A stretch of 64,000 nucleotides of DNA from Halobacteriales archaeon QS_4_69_225. GTDB lineage: Archaea > Halobacteriota > Halobacteria > Halobacteriales > Haloarculaceae. The notes beneath the pieces are model-generated. The model was not told the DNA's origin, made no database searches, and saw only the letters and a program-made list of their open reading frames with translations. The translations under genes and the position numbers were made by a program. The stretch is from NCBI GenBank assembly GCA_003020965.1, contig PXRL01000008.1:106688-170687 (forward strand), in the 5' to 3' direction. Below are positions 1 to 8,368 of the stretch, piece after piece (the stretch's first letter is position 1; every line of letters starts with the position of its first letter).

Positions 1-191
1 GAGTAGAAATAACGGATACGGTCGTCCGCGTCAAGATGCTCGGTGAGCTCCTCACTGGGGGCCGAACTGAATCGCAAAAGGACATTGCCGTCGTCACGCA
101 TCAGGGGCGGTGCAACATCAATGACAGCGCCCGTGGCTTCGCTCGCGTCCGCCAGCGGGCAGTCGTCGCCCTGAATCCTGAACTCCGTCAT
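1..191 (-). CDS. HTH-10 (bacterio-opsin-activator-like) regulator, N-terminal part
   Basis: This is the 5' end of a gene that runs off the left edge. Its first 63 codons begin MTEFRIQGDDCPLAD and continue through VIDVAPPLMRDDGNVLLRFS. That pattern is the usual N-terminus of haloarchaeal HTH-10 (Bat-type) transcription factors, whose DNA-binding helix-turn-helix lies at the C-terminus, outside this window. The gene is divergent from the paa operon, with about 100 bases between the two starts, so it may regulate that operon. The family call rests on the N-terminal pattern only. Confidence 0.55.
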   Translation of the reverse strand, partial: MTEFRIQGDDCPLADASEATGAVIDVAPPLMRDDGNVLLRFSSAPSEELTEHLDADDRIRYFY

Positions 192-230
192 CAGGCATTC
201 TTCTATCATTACCTCGATATTGCAAGCACG

Positions 231-240
231 AGTATATAAA
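231..240 (+). promoter_or_regulatory. TATA box of the paa epoxidase operon
   Basis: The sequence AGTATATAAA lies 52-61 bases ahead of the chosen paaA start at 292. A transcript starting about 25 bases downstream would have a short leader. It is the only clear TATA element between the divergent regulator and paaA. Confidence 0.5.
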
Positions 241-291
241 GTCCGTCTATGTGCTGGGCAATTAGTAAGTGTGGCCACACATAATGGATTA

Positions 292-1239
292 ATGAACATG
301 GACATCGACGAAGTCAAAGAACGCGCCGGTCCGCAGGAGTTCAGTCCCAAGGACGACCTCCCCGAGGAGTATCGTAAAGCTGCGACGCGGATGCTGGAGT
401 TCCACGCGAACAGCGAGATCATGGGCGCGTACCTCGAGCGCCCGTTCATCCGCAAGGCACCGAGCCTCGAGCGGAAAATGGCCTTCAGCGCAAAGACCCA
501 AGACGAGATTGGGCACGGGCAGATGCTCTACCGCGCCGCCGAGGCACTTGGCGTCAAGACCCGCGATGAGATGCTCGACGACCTCGCCGAGGGCAAGGGG
601 AAATTCCTCAACTGCTTCCACTACCCGATGGAGAGCTACGTCGAGACGCCAATGATCGCGTTCTTCGTTGATGGTGCCGCGATGCGCCGGCAGGCGACGC
701 TGAAGAAGTCCAGCTGGGAGCCATACGCCCACGCGATGGACAAGATCTGTTTCGAGGAGGGTATGCATGTCAAGCACGGCGAGTCTATCCTCCGCGAACT
801 GATGAACGGCTCCAAAAAGGAACAACAGATGGTTCAGGAGGCCTTCGTGGAATGGTGGCCCCGCATCCTGCAGTTCTTCGGCCCGACGGACGACCAATCC
901 ACCCACCATGACTTCGCCGCCGAAGTCGGCCTCAAGACCTGCACCAACGACGAGCTTCGGAATGCCTTCCTCAACCGTTACATGCAGAAGGCAAAGGACT
1001 ACGGTTTAGAGATCCCGGAGTACCCGCGCATCCGTGACAACGGCGATGGCACCTACGAAGTCGTTGAGGACGACTTAGACTGGGACGAGTTCTTCACCGT
1101 CTCGAAGAACGAATACTCCGGCTCCATCGAACAGATCAATAGCCGCGCCGAGGCGCAGGAAGCCGTCGAATGGGTCCGCGAGATGATGGACAACCAGGAA
1201 ACGACCGGCAGTTCACCCACGCCGCAGGCGGCGGACTGA
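292..1239 (+). CDS. paaA: phenylacetyl-CoA 1,2-epoxidase, catalytic subunit A
   Basis: This is the oxygenase subunit of the multicomponent di-iron phenylacetyl-CoA epoxidase, which converts phenylacetyl-CoA to ring-1,2-epoxyphenylacetyl-CoA. The ferritin-like ligand motifs are present: SEIMGAYLER, then TQDEIGHGQ (E-x-x-H), then EEGMHVKHGE (second E-x-x-H). The length of 315 residues fits the family. The ORF is open further upstream, but residues before MNMDIDEVKE are not family-like, so I start at ATG 292 (ATG 298 is also possible). It is the first gene of paaA-B-C-D, with a 5-base gap to paaB. Confidence 0.93.
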   Translation: MNMDIDEVKERAGPQEFSPKDDLPEEYRKAATRMLEFHANSEIMGAYLERPFIRKAPSLERKMAFSAKTQDEIGHGQMLYRAAEALGVKTRDEMLDDLAEGKGKFLNCFHYPMESYVETPMIAFFVDGAAMRRQATLKKSSWEPYAHAMDKICFEEGMHVKHGESILRELMNGSKKEQQMVQEAFVEWWPRILQFFGPTDDQSTHHDFAAEVGLKTCTNDELRNAFLNRYMQKAKDYGLEIPEYPRIRDNGDGTYEVVEDDLDWDEFFTVSKNEYSGSIEQINSRAEAQEAVEWVREMMDNQETTGSSPTPQAAD

Positions 1240-1244
1240 TAGCC

Positions 1245-1772
1245 ATGATCTGGGAAGTCTTCCGGAAGGGAAGCGCGGACGCCGACTTCGTCTACTGTCG
1301 AGACGTCCACGCACCCGACAAGGAGATGGCCAAGCAGTTCGCGGTCATCCAGCACGGCCGCCGTAAGCCGACCGAGGCGCTGTTGGTCGCCCCGCAGGAC
1401 GAGATTGCAGAGGTCTCCCCCGGCGAAGACCTCAGCGAGTCCAGCGGTGACGGCCCCGAAGTCACCTGGACCGTCTTCCGGCAGGACCGCGCTGGCGGCT
1501 ACCACAGCCACTGTGGTGAGGTGTCCGCGACGGACCCCGCCGACGCGAAGGCCAAGGTGCTGGATCAGTACGCCGCCACCGACCCCAACAGCCTGTGGGT
1601 TGTCCGGGACCGTCTTACCGGCGAGATTACCAGCGACGAGGTGACCTTCGGCGGGACCACGGACAAGTCCTACCGGTTCGCCCAGACGTACAATGTCGAC
1701 CCTGCCGCAGAGGAGGTTGAGGCCTCCGAGGACGAACAGGTCGAGGTTGCACGCAAGCGAGGTGATATCTAA
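1245..1772 (+). CDS. paaB: phenylacetyl-CoA epoxidase subunit B, two tandem PaaB domains
   Basis: PaaB is the small bridging subunit of the epoxidase and is normally about 95 residues. This protein has 175. Residues 1-55 (WEVFRKGSADADFVYC to LLVAPQDEI) and about residues 75-150 (TWTVFRQDRAGGYHSHCG to TDKSYRFAQTY) each look like a PaaB unit, so the gene encodes a duplicated or fused form. The start is ATG 1245, where the PaaB-like sequence begins; the reading frame is open further upstream inside paaA. The stop overlaps the paaC start in TAATG, which suggests translational coupling. Confidence 0.85.
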   Translation: MIWEVFRKGSADADFVYCRDVHAPDKEMAKQFAVIQHGRRKPTEALLVAPQDEIAEVSPGEDLSESSGDGPEVTWTVFRQDRAGGYHSHCGEVSATDPADAKAKVLDQYAATDPNSLWVVRDRLTGEITSDEVTFGGTTDKSYRFAQTYNVDPAAEEVEASEDEQVEVARKRGDI

Positions 1773-2605
1773 TGGCGACGGCAACCCCCGACCTCGGCTC
1801 CCCGGACGAACTCAGCGAGCGCGAACAGCGGGCCGTGGAGGCCCAGCTGTTCCGGCTGGCCGATGACGAATACGTCCAGGCCGAGCGCTACACCTTCTGG
1901 CAAGTCCGCGCGCCGACGCTGGAGTCGGACCTCGCTGTCGCGAACAACTCGCAGGACGAACTCGGCCACGCTCGCCTCTGGTACGAGGCCATCCAGCAGT
2001 TCGGGTACACCGAGGAGTCGCTGCTGTTCGAGAGCGACCCCGACGACTTCCAGCACAGCACGCTCGTCGAGTTGCCCTTCGAACAGGGCGACTGGGCCGA
2101 CGCCATCGTCCGCGCGTACCTCTACGACGTGGCGGAGTACATCCGTCTGTCGGCACTAGAGGAGTCCTCCTACGAGGTCATCCGGAACCGTACGAGCCGT
2201 ATCCAAGGCGAAGAGGATTATCACATCGAACACGCCCGGAGCTGGCTCGAACGGATGGTTCTCGACAAGGGCGCGACCGAACGCGTCCAGGAGGCGCTGG
2301 AACGACACTACTCCCACGCGTTGACCATCTTCGAACCCGTCGGGGACGTCGAGGAGGACATCGAGGAATTCGGCATCCGGAAGATGACACTCGAGGAGAT
2401 GCGCGCCGAGTGGGAGGACCGCGTCGACGGCTTCCTGTCCGGCCTCGGCCTGGACGTCCCGACGGACGCAGACGTCGCCCAGCCGACCGGCCGCGACAAC
2501 GAGCACACCGAGCACTGGGCGGACCTCTTCGAGGAAATGACCTCCGCCTACCGCAATCTCGGTCGCGATGAGGCGACCGTCATCATGGATGAGAACGATG
2601 AGTAG
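1772..2605 (+). CDS. paaC: phenylacetyl-CoA epoxidase structural subunit C
   Basis: This is the ferritin-fold partner of PaaA in the epoxidase core. It has 277 residues, in the family range. Visible motifs are NNSQDELGHARLWY, EEDYHIEHARSWLERM and a C-terminal HTEHWADLFEEM that matches the family's HTEH-L-EM ending. Both E-x-x-H-type motifs look intact, whereas as I recall the E. coli PaaC has Gln in the first. The start codon overlaps the paaB stop by one base, and the gene overlaps paaD by 8 bases. Confidence 0.9.
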   Translation: MATATPDLGSPDELSEREQRAVEAQLFRLADDEYVQAERYTFWQVRAPTLESDLAVANNSQDELGHARLWYEAIQQFGYTEESLLFESDPDDFQHSTLVELPFEQGDWADAIVRAYLYDVAEYIRLSALEESSYEVIRNRTSRIQGEEDYHIEHARSWLERMVLDKGATERVQEALERHYSHALTIFEPVGDVEEDIEEFGIRKMTLEEMRAEWEDRVDGFLSGLGLDVPTDADVAQPTGRDNEHTEHWADLFEEMTSAYRNLGRDEATVIMDENDE

Positions 2606-3032
2606 CGACTACGACCGGCCCCGGGCCGACCAGGACGCGAGTCCGTGTTCGTATACGGACTACCAGACCAAGAAATGCGTCGAAGGCGAGGTCCCCGCCA
2701 CCGGCGAGGGCGCGACCGGCCTCGAACGTGAGGTTTGGGCTGCCCTCTACGAGGTTGAGGATCCGGAGATGCCGGTCAGCGTGGTGGACCTCGGGCTCGT
2801 CTATGGGCTGGACGTCGATGACGGCACGGCCGACATCGAGATGACGCTCACGTACAGCGGTTGTCCCGCACGCGAGATCATCCTCGACGAAGTCGAAGAA
2901 GCCGCCGAGAGCGTCGACGGCATCAACGAGGCCGAAGTCCACCTCGTATGGTCGCCGGACTGGTCGGTGGATCTGGTCACCGAACAGGGCAAAGAGTCGC
3001 TGCGCGAGTTCGGACTGAGCTTCGAACAATGA
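2598..3032 (+). CDS. paaD: PaaD, MIP18/DUF59 domain part (Fe-S assembly for the epoxidase)
   Basis: PaaD is thought to help iron-sulfur or metal maturation of the epoxidase system. The 144-residue product has an N-terminal extension with Cys residues (SPCSYTDYQTKKC). A MIP18/DUF59 domain follows at about residues 45-144, with EDPEMPVSVVDLGLVY and the conserved Cys of YSGCPAREI. The usual C-terminal zinc-binding tail of bacterial PaaD is absent and is encoded by the next overlapping ORF. The start is ATG 2598, since upstream residues are not family-like. Confidence 0.85.
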   Translation: MSSDYDRPRADQDASPCSYTDYQTKKCVEGEVPATGEGATGLEREVWAALYEVEDPEMPVSVVDLGLVYGLDVDDGTADIEMTLTYSGCPAREIILDEVEEAAESVDGINEAEVHLVWSPDWSVDLVTEQGKESLREFGLSFEQ

Positions 3033-3196
3033 GCGAACCTGACCCGAGCGTAACGACCAGCGGCGAGATAACGGGTGCAAAGTGCCCGTACTGTGAGTCG
3101 ACCGACACCGAACGGGAACATCCATGTGGCCCCTCGCGGTGTCAGTCGATTCACTACTGTAACGAGTGTCTCCAGCAGTTCAAAAAATTCGAGTGA
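3029..3196 (+). CDS. PaaD-like zinc-ribbon protein (detached C-terminal domain of PaaD)
   Basis: This 55-residue product holds a four-cysteine zinc ribbon: CPYCESTDTE, then HPCGPSRCQSIHYCNEC and LQQFKKFE. It resembles the C-terminal tail of bacterial PaaD (CPRC...STACK-LY-C--C--PF-YFK). Its ATG overlaps the paaD stop in ATGA, so the two are probably translated together. The simplest reading is that one bacterial PaaD is made here as two polypeptides. No paaE reductase follows. Confidence 0.75.
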   Translation: MSEPDPSVTTSGEITGAKCPYCESTDTEREHPCGPSRCQSIHYCNECLQQFKKFE

Positions 3197-3469
3197 ACGG
3201 CCGCGCGCGTTCATTTCCGATATAGTGGTACTCGCCGCCGTCGAGGACAGGTTACTTCGACGTCCCGATGGGGGGGCAACGGCGCGGACGTGACCGAAAA
3301 AGTCAATATCGGCAAGTCGTTGTTCATTGGCCACATCAAGCATACCCAGCAAACCATATTCGAACAGCTACTGGCAGAAGCAGACTAAACTCTCTCGACC
3401 CCGCGTCGCCCGGTTCACAGTGCTGCCGCTGGCTGTCGGGAAACGTTGCTTTCGGTGTCGTCGAGCGAT

Positions 3470-3928
3470 TCAGTCCTTCTTTTTGATCAGAAATTTCATG
3501 TCGCCTTCGAAGACGGTGGTGCCCTCCTGGTTCTCCATCTCCGTGTCGAGGACGACCATGCCGACGTCATCGCGACCGACTTCTTTCTTGTTGGAGACGA
3601 CCATCTCCAACTGGAGCGTGTCGCCGATATTGACTGGGTTCGGCAGGTCCATGTAATTCATCCCGAGGAACGCGTAAGCCGTGCGCTCGACGACGCCCGT
3701 TCGATAGACGAAGCCGGTCGCCTGGACGAACGTCATTGGGCCGTGGGCGATGCGCTCGCCGAAGTCCTGCTCCTGTGCGTACTCCTTGTTGGTGTGGAGT
3801 TCCGTCCAGTCACCGGACAGTGCCGAATGCATGACGAAGTCCGACTCGGTTACCGTCCGGCCGACGCTGATGAACTCCTGTCCTTCTTCGAAGTCTTCGA
3901 AATGGTGTGGCTCGTAGCTGTACGCCAT
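3470..3928 (-). CDS. MaoC-type (R)-enoyl-CoA hydratase; candidate oxepin-CoA hydrolase
   Basis: This 152-residue hot-dog-fold protein has the hydratase-2 signature SGDWTELHTNKEYAQ, with the catalytic Asp...His pair, followed by FGERIAHGPM. MaoC proteins hydrate trans-2-enoyl-CoAs. In bacterial phenylacetate catabolism the oxepin-CoA ring is opened by PaaZ, whose hydrolase domain is also MaoC-like, and no paaZ is seen here. This stand-alone protein beside the epoxidase genes is therefore a candidate for that step (inference). A TATA-like CTATAAATG near 3948 precedes the start. Confidence 0.75.
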   Translation of the reverse strand: MAYSYEPHHFEDFEEGQEFISVGRTVTESDFVMHSALSGDWTELHTNKEYAQEQDFGERIAHGPMTFVQATGFVYRTGVVERTAYAFLGMNYMDLPNPVNIGDTLQLEMVVSNKKEVGRDDVGMVVLDTEMENQEGTTVFEGDMKFLIKKKD

Positions 3929-4071
3929 GTTCGGTTATCTGTCAGGGCCCATTTATAGATTTACGCTCGTGCGTTCGGGGCTGCGAATTGAAGTACGACT
4001 AATCGCCCACCGGCAAGCACCCCGGTAGGATCAATGTCTATTTAATCATCCGTGGGCGAATATGTCATCGT

Positions 4072-4470
4072 ATGTCAGACGTTGCCGACGAGGTTCGCGA
4101 ACGCGTCGACTCCGACGCGTTCTGTGACACACTTGGTATCGACGTTATCGAACTGGACGTGGGCTACGCCCGGACGGAACTGACCATTATGGAGGACCTG
4201 CTGAACTTCCACGGCACCCCACACGGCGGTGCCATCTACTCGCTGGCCGACGCCGCCTTCGCCGCGGCCTCGAATTCCCACGGCACGACGGCTGTGGCGT
4301 TGGAGACGAACATGTCCTATCTGGAGGCCATCGATGTTGGCGAGACGATTACCGCGGAGGCCAAGGAGACGCACCTTGCCGGGAATACGGCAGAGTACAA
4401 GGTAGAAGTCACGGACGGTGCGGACGACCGCATCGCGACGTTCCGCGGCCGAGTCTACCGGATGGATTAA
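4072..4470 (+). CDS. paaI: PaaI-type hot-dog acyl-CoA thioesterase
   Basis: PaaI thioesterases hydrolyse hydroxylated phenylacetyl-CoA dead-end products and return CoA. The 132-residue protein shows LLNFHGTPHGGAIYSLADAAF, the H-G-G plus Asp pattern of the family. A TATA-like CTATTTAATC near 4040 fits a leaderless transcript from ATG 4072. The gene is convergent with paaK, and the two stop codons overlap by 4 bases. Confidence 0.88.
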   Translation: MSDVADEVRERVDSDAFCDTLGIDVIELDVGYARTELTIMEDLLNFHGTPHGGAIYSLADAAFAAASNSHGTTAVALETNMSYLEAIDVGETITAEAKETHLAGNTAEYKVEVTDGADDRIATFRGRVYRMD

Positions 4471-5756
4471 TCGCGGTGGTCGTGGACGCGCTGGACCTTG
4501 CCGACCTCGGTTCGGCCGATCTCGCCGTGATTTACTAACTGAAGGTCGTCAGGCGTGAACTGCAGGACGTTCTCTAGTCGTTCGAGGACTTCCCCCTCGA
4601 GTGACTGCTTGCTCTTCGTGAGGCTCTGTTCGGTTTCGACGGTGAGTTCCATTACATCGAGGTTATCCTCCTCATAGAGGTCGATGCGGTAGTGCGGAGC
4701 GACGCCGTCGATGTCGAGGATGGTATGTTCGATTTCGCTGGGGTAGAGGTTCACCCCACGGACGATGAGCAGGTCATCGGTGCGGCCGGTGACGTTGTCC
4801 ATCCGAACCATCGTGCGGCCGCACTCACACTCGTCATAGTATAGCGTCGTCAGGTCGCCCGTGCGGTACCGCAGGACCGGCAGCGCCTCTCTGGTAAGGG
4901 TCGTCAGGACCAGTTCGCCCTCGTCGCCCTCGTCGACGGGGTCGCCGGTTTGGGGGTCAATGATCTCTGGGTAGAAGTGGTCCTCCCAGATGTGCAGACC
5001 GTCCTGTGCCTCGTGGCACTCACAAGAGACGCCGGGGCCGATAATCTCCGAGAGCCCGTAGATGTCGACGCCGTTGACGCCGAGCTTCTCCTCGATTTCC
5101 TCCCGCATTGGGTCGGTACACGGTTCCGCCCCGAAGATGATAGTCGAGATGGGAAGGTCAGCCGGGTCATGGCCCATCTCCTCGGCCGTCTCGGCGAGGT
5201 ATAGCGCATAGGAGGGCGTGCAGGTGAACACGTCGCTCTCGAGGTCGATCATCAACTCGACTTGTCGCTGTGTCTGCCCGCTGCCGATAGGAATGACCGT
5301 CGCGTCGAGTTCTTCCGTCCCGTAGTGCAGACCCAGGCCACCGGTGAACAACCCGTAGCCGTAGGCGTTCTGGACGGTGTCACCGGCCTCGGCACCGCTA
5401 GCGGCCAGCGAGCGGGCGACGACCTCACTCCAGATGTCCAAGTCGTTGTCGGTGTAGGAGACGATTTTGGGCTTGCCGGTCGTCCCCGAGGAGGCGTGAA
5501 TGCGGAGGACGTCCTCGTCGTCGACGGCGAATAGGCCGTCCGGATACTCGTCGCGGAAGTCCTCTTTCGTCGTGAACGGCAATTCGCTGATGTCGTCAAC
5601 GGTTTGAATGTCCTCAGGGGTGATACCCATCTCGTCGAATTGGTCGCGGTAGTACGGTACGTTCTCGTAGGCGTGCTGAACGGTTTTCTGCAGCTGATCG
5701 CTCTGCAGGTCACGTAACTCCGACCGGTCGGACGCCTCTACGGGCTTGTATACCAT
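4467..5756 (-). CDS. paaK: phenylacetate-CoA ligase (first copy)
   Basis: PaaK is the AMP-forming ligase that activates phenylacetate to phenylacetyl-CoA, the epoxidase substrate. The 429 residues match the family. Near residue 90 is the phosphate-binding loop SSGTTGKPKIVSYT, and the C-terminal half has LRYRTGDLT and GRTDDLLIVRGVN. A TATA-like CATAAAAAAT around 5783 lies about 25 bases ahead of the start. The gene is very similar to the second copy at 14837-16123. Confidence 0.93.
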   Translation of the reverse strand: MVYKPVEASDRSELRDLQSDQLQKTVQHAYENVPYYRDQFDEMGITPEDIQTVDDISELPFTTKEDFRDEYPDGLFAVDDEDVLRIHASSGTTGKPKIVSYTDNDLDIWSEVVARSLAASGAEAGDTVQNAYGYGLFTGGLGLHYGTEELDATVIPIGSGQTQRQVELMIDLESDVFTCTPSYALYLAETAEEMGHDPADLPISTIIFGAEPCTDPMREEIEEKLGVNGVDIYGLSEIIGPGVSCECHEAQDGLHIWEDHFYPEIIDPQTGDPVDEGDEGELVLTTLTREALPVLRYRTGDLTTLYYDECECGRTMVRMDNVTGRTDDLLIVRGVNLYPSEIEHTILDIDGVAPHYRIDLYEEDNLDVMELTVETEQSLTKSKQSLEGEVLERLENVLQFTPDDLQLVNHGEIGRTEVGKVQRVHDHRD

Positions 5757-6130
5757 GCTTCACACGTTGATTCGGCAAGTGGCATAAAAAATGGTTGGGG
5801 TATTTTCCTGATAGGCTGAGACACATCGTGGCATCCCGTGTACGGGCATTACGCGTGCGGCGCGCTTACGGACAAAAAGGTATTTTCAGCCACCGAGTGA
5901 ATAACCCACTTGAATCGGCCCATCTGAGAATCCGTGTTCGCTCCACAGACAACACATTGGTCTACTCGACTCATTCTCTGGAATGGCTGAATTCGGATAT
6001 GAGTACTTGAACTCGTCCAACTCATCTTCTAACTTAGCACAACTTCTGGTTCTGGTGGAAATGTTAAATCATCAGCTGGCGGGTGTAACCGCAGCAAGCA
6101 CGTTTTTATCGATTGATACTGTAAGTCGAA
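5757..6130. other. intergenic stretch between divergent paaK and the hydroxyacyl-CoA dehydrogenase gene
   Basis: No coding signal was seen. It holds the outward promoters of both flanking genes: the TATA-like run near 5783 for paaK and TTTTTATCG near 6104 for the dehydrogenase. It lacks the GTTCGA palindromes found near the IclR gene. Confidence 0.4.
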
Positions 6131-7018
6131 ATGATGTATGTTGCCGTACTCGGAGCCGGCACCATGGGGCACGGCATCGCACAGGTGTCGGCCATGGCCG
6201 GCCACGACGTCCGTCTGCGCGACATCGATGAGGACATCGTTGCCGACGGATTGGACGCTATCGAATCGAATCTCGAAGAGGGCATCGAACGGGACAAGAT
6301 GACAGAGGAGGCGGCCGAGGCGACACTCAATAGACTTTCCGGAACCACTTCACTCGAAGAAGCCGTCACGGACGCCCAGTTCGTCATCGAGGCCGTCCCC
6401 GAGGACATGGACATCAAACACGAAACGGTCACCGACGTGGAGTCACACGTCGCCCGAGAGACGCTCATCTGCTCGAACACCTCCTCGCTGTCGCTGACCG
6501 AAATCGCCAGCAGGCTAGAACATCCGGGCCGGGCCATCGGCCTGCACTTTTTCAATCCCGTTCACATTATGGAGCTGGTCGAAATCGTCGTGCCCGAACA
6601 GGCCACAAATGAGACCATCGACCGCGCCCATCGGTTTGTCAAAGGTATCGAGAAAACGCCGGTCGAGGTGACCGACTCGCCGGGGTTTGCCTCATCGCGA
6701 CTGGGGGTCTCCCTTGGCGTCGAGGCGATGCGAATGGTCGAGGAAGGCGTCGCCTCGCCCGAGGACATCGACACCGCGATGGAACTCGGGTACAACCACC
6801 CGATGGGGCCCATTGAACTTGGAGACATCGTGGGACTCGACGTGCGCCTCGACATCTTGGAGTACCTGCAGGAGGAACTGGGCAGGCGGTTCCGGCCGCC
6901 ACGGATACTCAAACGGAAGGTCCGCGCCGGGAAACTCGGGAAGAAGACCGGCGAGGGCTTCTACGTCTGGGAAGACGGCAAGCCCGTCGGGACGAGCCAT
7001 GACCGGGGGGAGCGCTGA
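6131..7018 (+). CDS. 3-hydroxyacyl-CoA dehydrogenase
   Basis: This enzyme oxidises (3S)-hydroxyacyl-CoA to 3-oxoacyl-CoA with NAD. In phenylacetate catabolism the same chemistry is done by PaaH on 3-hydroxyadipyl-CoA. The 295-residue protein has an N-terminal Rossmann motif GAGTMGHGIAQ (residues 8-18). The catalytic His region is GLHFFNPVHIMELVEI near residues 137-152, and the C-terminal domain has NHPMGPIELGDIVGLD. Its stop overlaps the start of the enoyl-CoA hydratase gene. The neighbourhood supports a PaaH role, but general beta-oxidation cannot be excluded. Confidence 0.88.
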   Translation: MMYVAVLGAGTMGHGIAQVSAMAGHDVRLRDIDEDIVADGLDAIESNLEEGIERDKMTEEAAEATLNRLSGTTSLEEAVTDAQFVIEAVPEDMDIKHETVTDVESHVARETLICSNTSSLSLTEIASRLEHPGRAIGLHFFNPVHIMELVEIVVPEQATNETIDRAHRFVKGIEKTPVEVTDSPGFASSRLGVSLGVEAMRMVEEGVASPEDIDTAMELGYNHPMGPIELGDIVGLDVRLDILEYLQEELGRRFRPPRILKRKVRAGKLGKKTGEGFYVWEDGKPVGTSHDRGER

Positions 7019-7827
7019 TGGGACTAGAAGCGATCAGTACCGACTACGAGACTGTAGACGTCTTCGTCGGTGACCGCGTCGACGGCGTTGCGACCGTCGA
7101 ACTGAATCGCCCCAATTCCCGGAACGCGCTCAACGGCCAGCTGCGCTCGGAACTCAAGACTGTCATCGACGAAGTACCCGAAACCGATGTTCGTGTTGTC
7201 GTCCTGACTGGCGCGGAGGACACGGGCGCGTTCGTCGCCGGCGCTGATGTGACCGAACTCCGGGAACGTGACGCACTCGAACAGCGCGAGGCCAGCAAGC
7301 GGCCCCGGGTATACGAAGTGATTGACGACTGTCCGATGCCAGTCATCGCCCGCATCAACGGTCACGCTCTGGGCGGAGGTTGTGAACTCATACAAGCGTC
7401 GGACATCCGCATCGCCCACGAGAATGCGAAAATCGGCCAACCCGAAATCAATCTCGGCATCATCCCCGGTGGCGGTGGCACGCAGCGCCTGCCCCGTCTT
7501 ATTGGCGAAGGGCACGCGATGCGGATGATTCTAACCGGCGAACTCATTGACGCCAAGGAAGCCCAAGAGATAGGCCTCGTCGACGAGGTACACGGCGAAG
7601 AGAGCTTCGACGAGCGAGTGTACGAAATCGCGGCGTCGATAGCCGCGAAGAGTCCCGTTGCACTCGAATTTGCGAAGAAATCGATCAAGGCGGCCTCCCG
7701 AATGGACCTCGAATCCGGCATCGAATACGAGGCCGAACTTTTCGCCCAGTTGTTTGCTACCGGACATAAAGACGAAGGCATTGATGCCTTCTTCGAAGAC
7801 CGCGAACCCGAGTGGGACGATGTTTGA
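7018..7827 (+). CDS. enoyl-CoA hydratase/isomerase (crotonase family)
   Basis: This 269-residue crotonase-fold protein keeps both catalytic glutamates of classical hydratases: Glu123 in GHALGGGCEL and Glu143 in GQPEINLG, 20 residues apart, followed by IPGGGGTQRLPRL. It could hydrate 2,3-dehydroadipyl-CoA (PaaF role) or isomerise the ring epoxide (PaaG role). The two Glu favour hydratase activity. It is translationally coupled to the dehydrogenase gene (TGATG). Confidence 0.88.
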   Translation: MGLEAISTDYETVDVFVGDRVDGVATVELNRPNSRNALNGQLRSELKTVIDEVPETDVRVVVLTGAEDTGAFVAGADVTELRERDALEQREASKRPRVYEVIDDCPMPVIARINGHALGGGCELIQASDIRIAHENAKIGQPEINLGIIPGGGGTQRLPRLIGEGHAMRMILTGELIDAKEAQEIGLVDEVHGEESFDERVYEIAASIAAKSPVALEFAKKSIKAASRMDLESGIEYEAELFAQLFATGHKDEGIDAFFEDREPEWDDV

Positions 7828-7941
7828 GACGTAATACCAATCAGCACGCAGATTCGATGAGAGTGAATTGTCCTGGGACCGCCTGACCTACTTTCTCAAG
7901 CCGCTTTCCAATTACTCTACCGTACAATCACATCTAAATTC

Positions 7942-7958
7942 GTTCGAGTAGCTCGAAC
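7942..7958. promoter_or_regulatory. IclR-type operator candidate, copy 1
   Basis: GTTCGAGTAGCTCGAAC is an inverted repeat GTTCGA-N5-TCGAAC. The same pattern recurs at 8352-8368 and 9510-9526. It lies downstream of the enoyl-CoA hydratase gene. Confidence 0.45.
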
Positions 7959-8351
7959 CATTTACTATGGCAAACTAAATCTTTGGACAGAGTTTTATTT
8001 TGACTTTCGAGAGGAAGAATAATATACTCCAGCTGGTTACGCGGATTTTTGGGCGCCTGAAGTGTCTAGACAGCGATTGTGAGAGAATAATAATGCCTGT
8101 CAAGTCGCCGTGTAATGAAGGACCATTCTGATGTGTTCACTCTCGATAAATGTGCGTTCAAAATGTCTCTAAGACCTGTATTTAGACTTTTTGTAGGTTT
8201 CACCGAGACATCGTCGTGCCGCTCGAATCAAAGCTACAGGCGACGACCCCGATCCATTACAGTCATACGCCTGTAATCCGCCGGGGATAACCGCAAACCA
8301 TGTACAATTCGGCGTCCAGTACCGTGCTAGGATCGATCGTGCGTCGGAGGC

Positions 8352-8368
8352 GTTCGAGTTACTCGAAC
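8352..8368. promoter_or_regulatory. IclR-type operator candidate, copy 2
   Basis: GTTCGAGTTACTCGAAC is the second copy of the GTTCGA-N5-TCGAAC palindrome, in the non-coding region beyond the 3' end of the IclR gene. Confidence 0.45.

Noticed and set aside
289..909. 206-codon frame antisense to paaA
   Set aside because: A shadow ORF caused by codon bias; paaA motifs are unambiguous on the plus strand.
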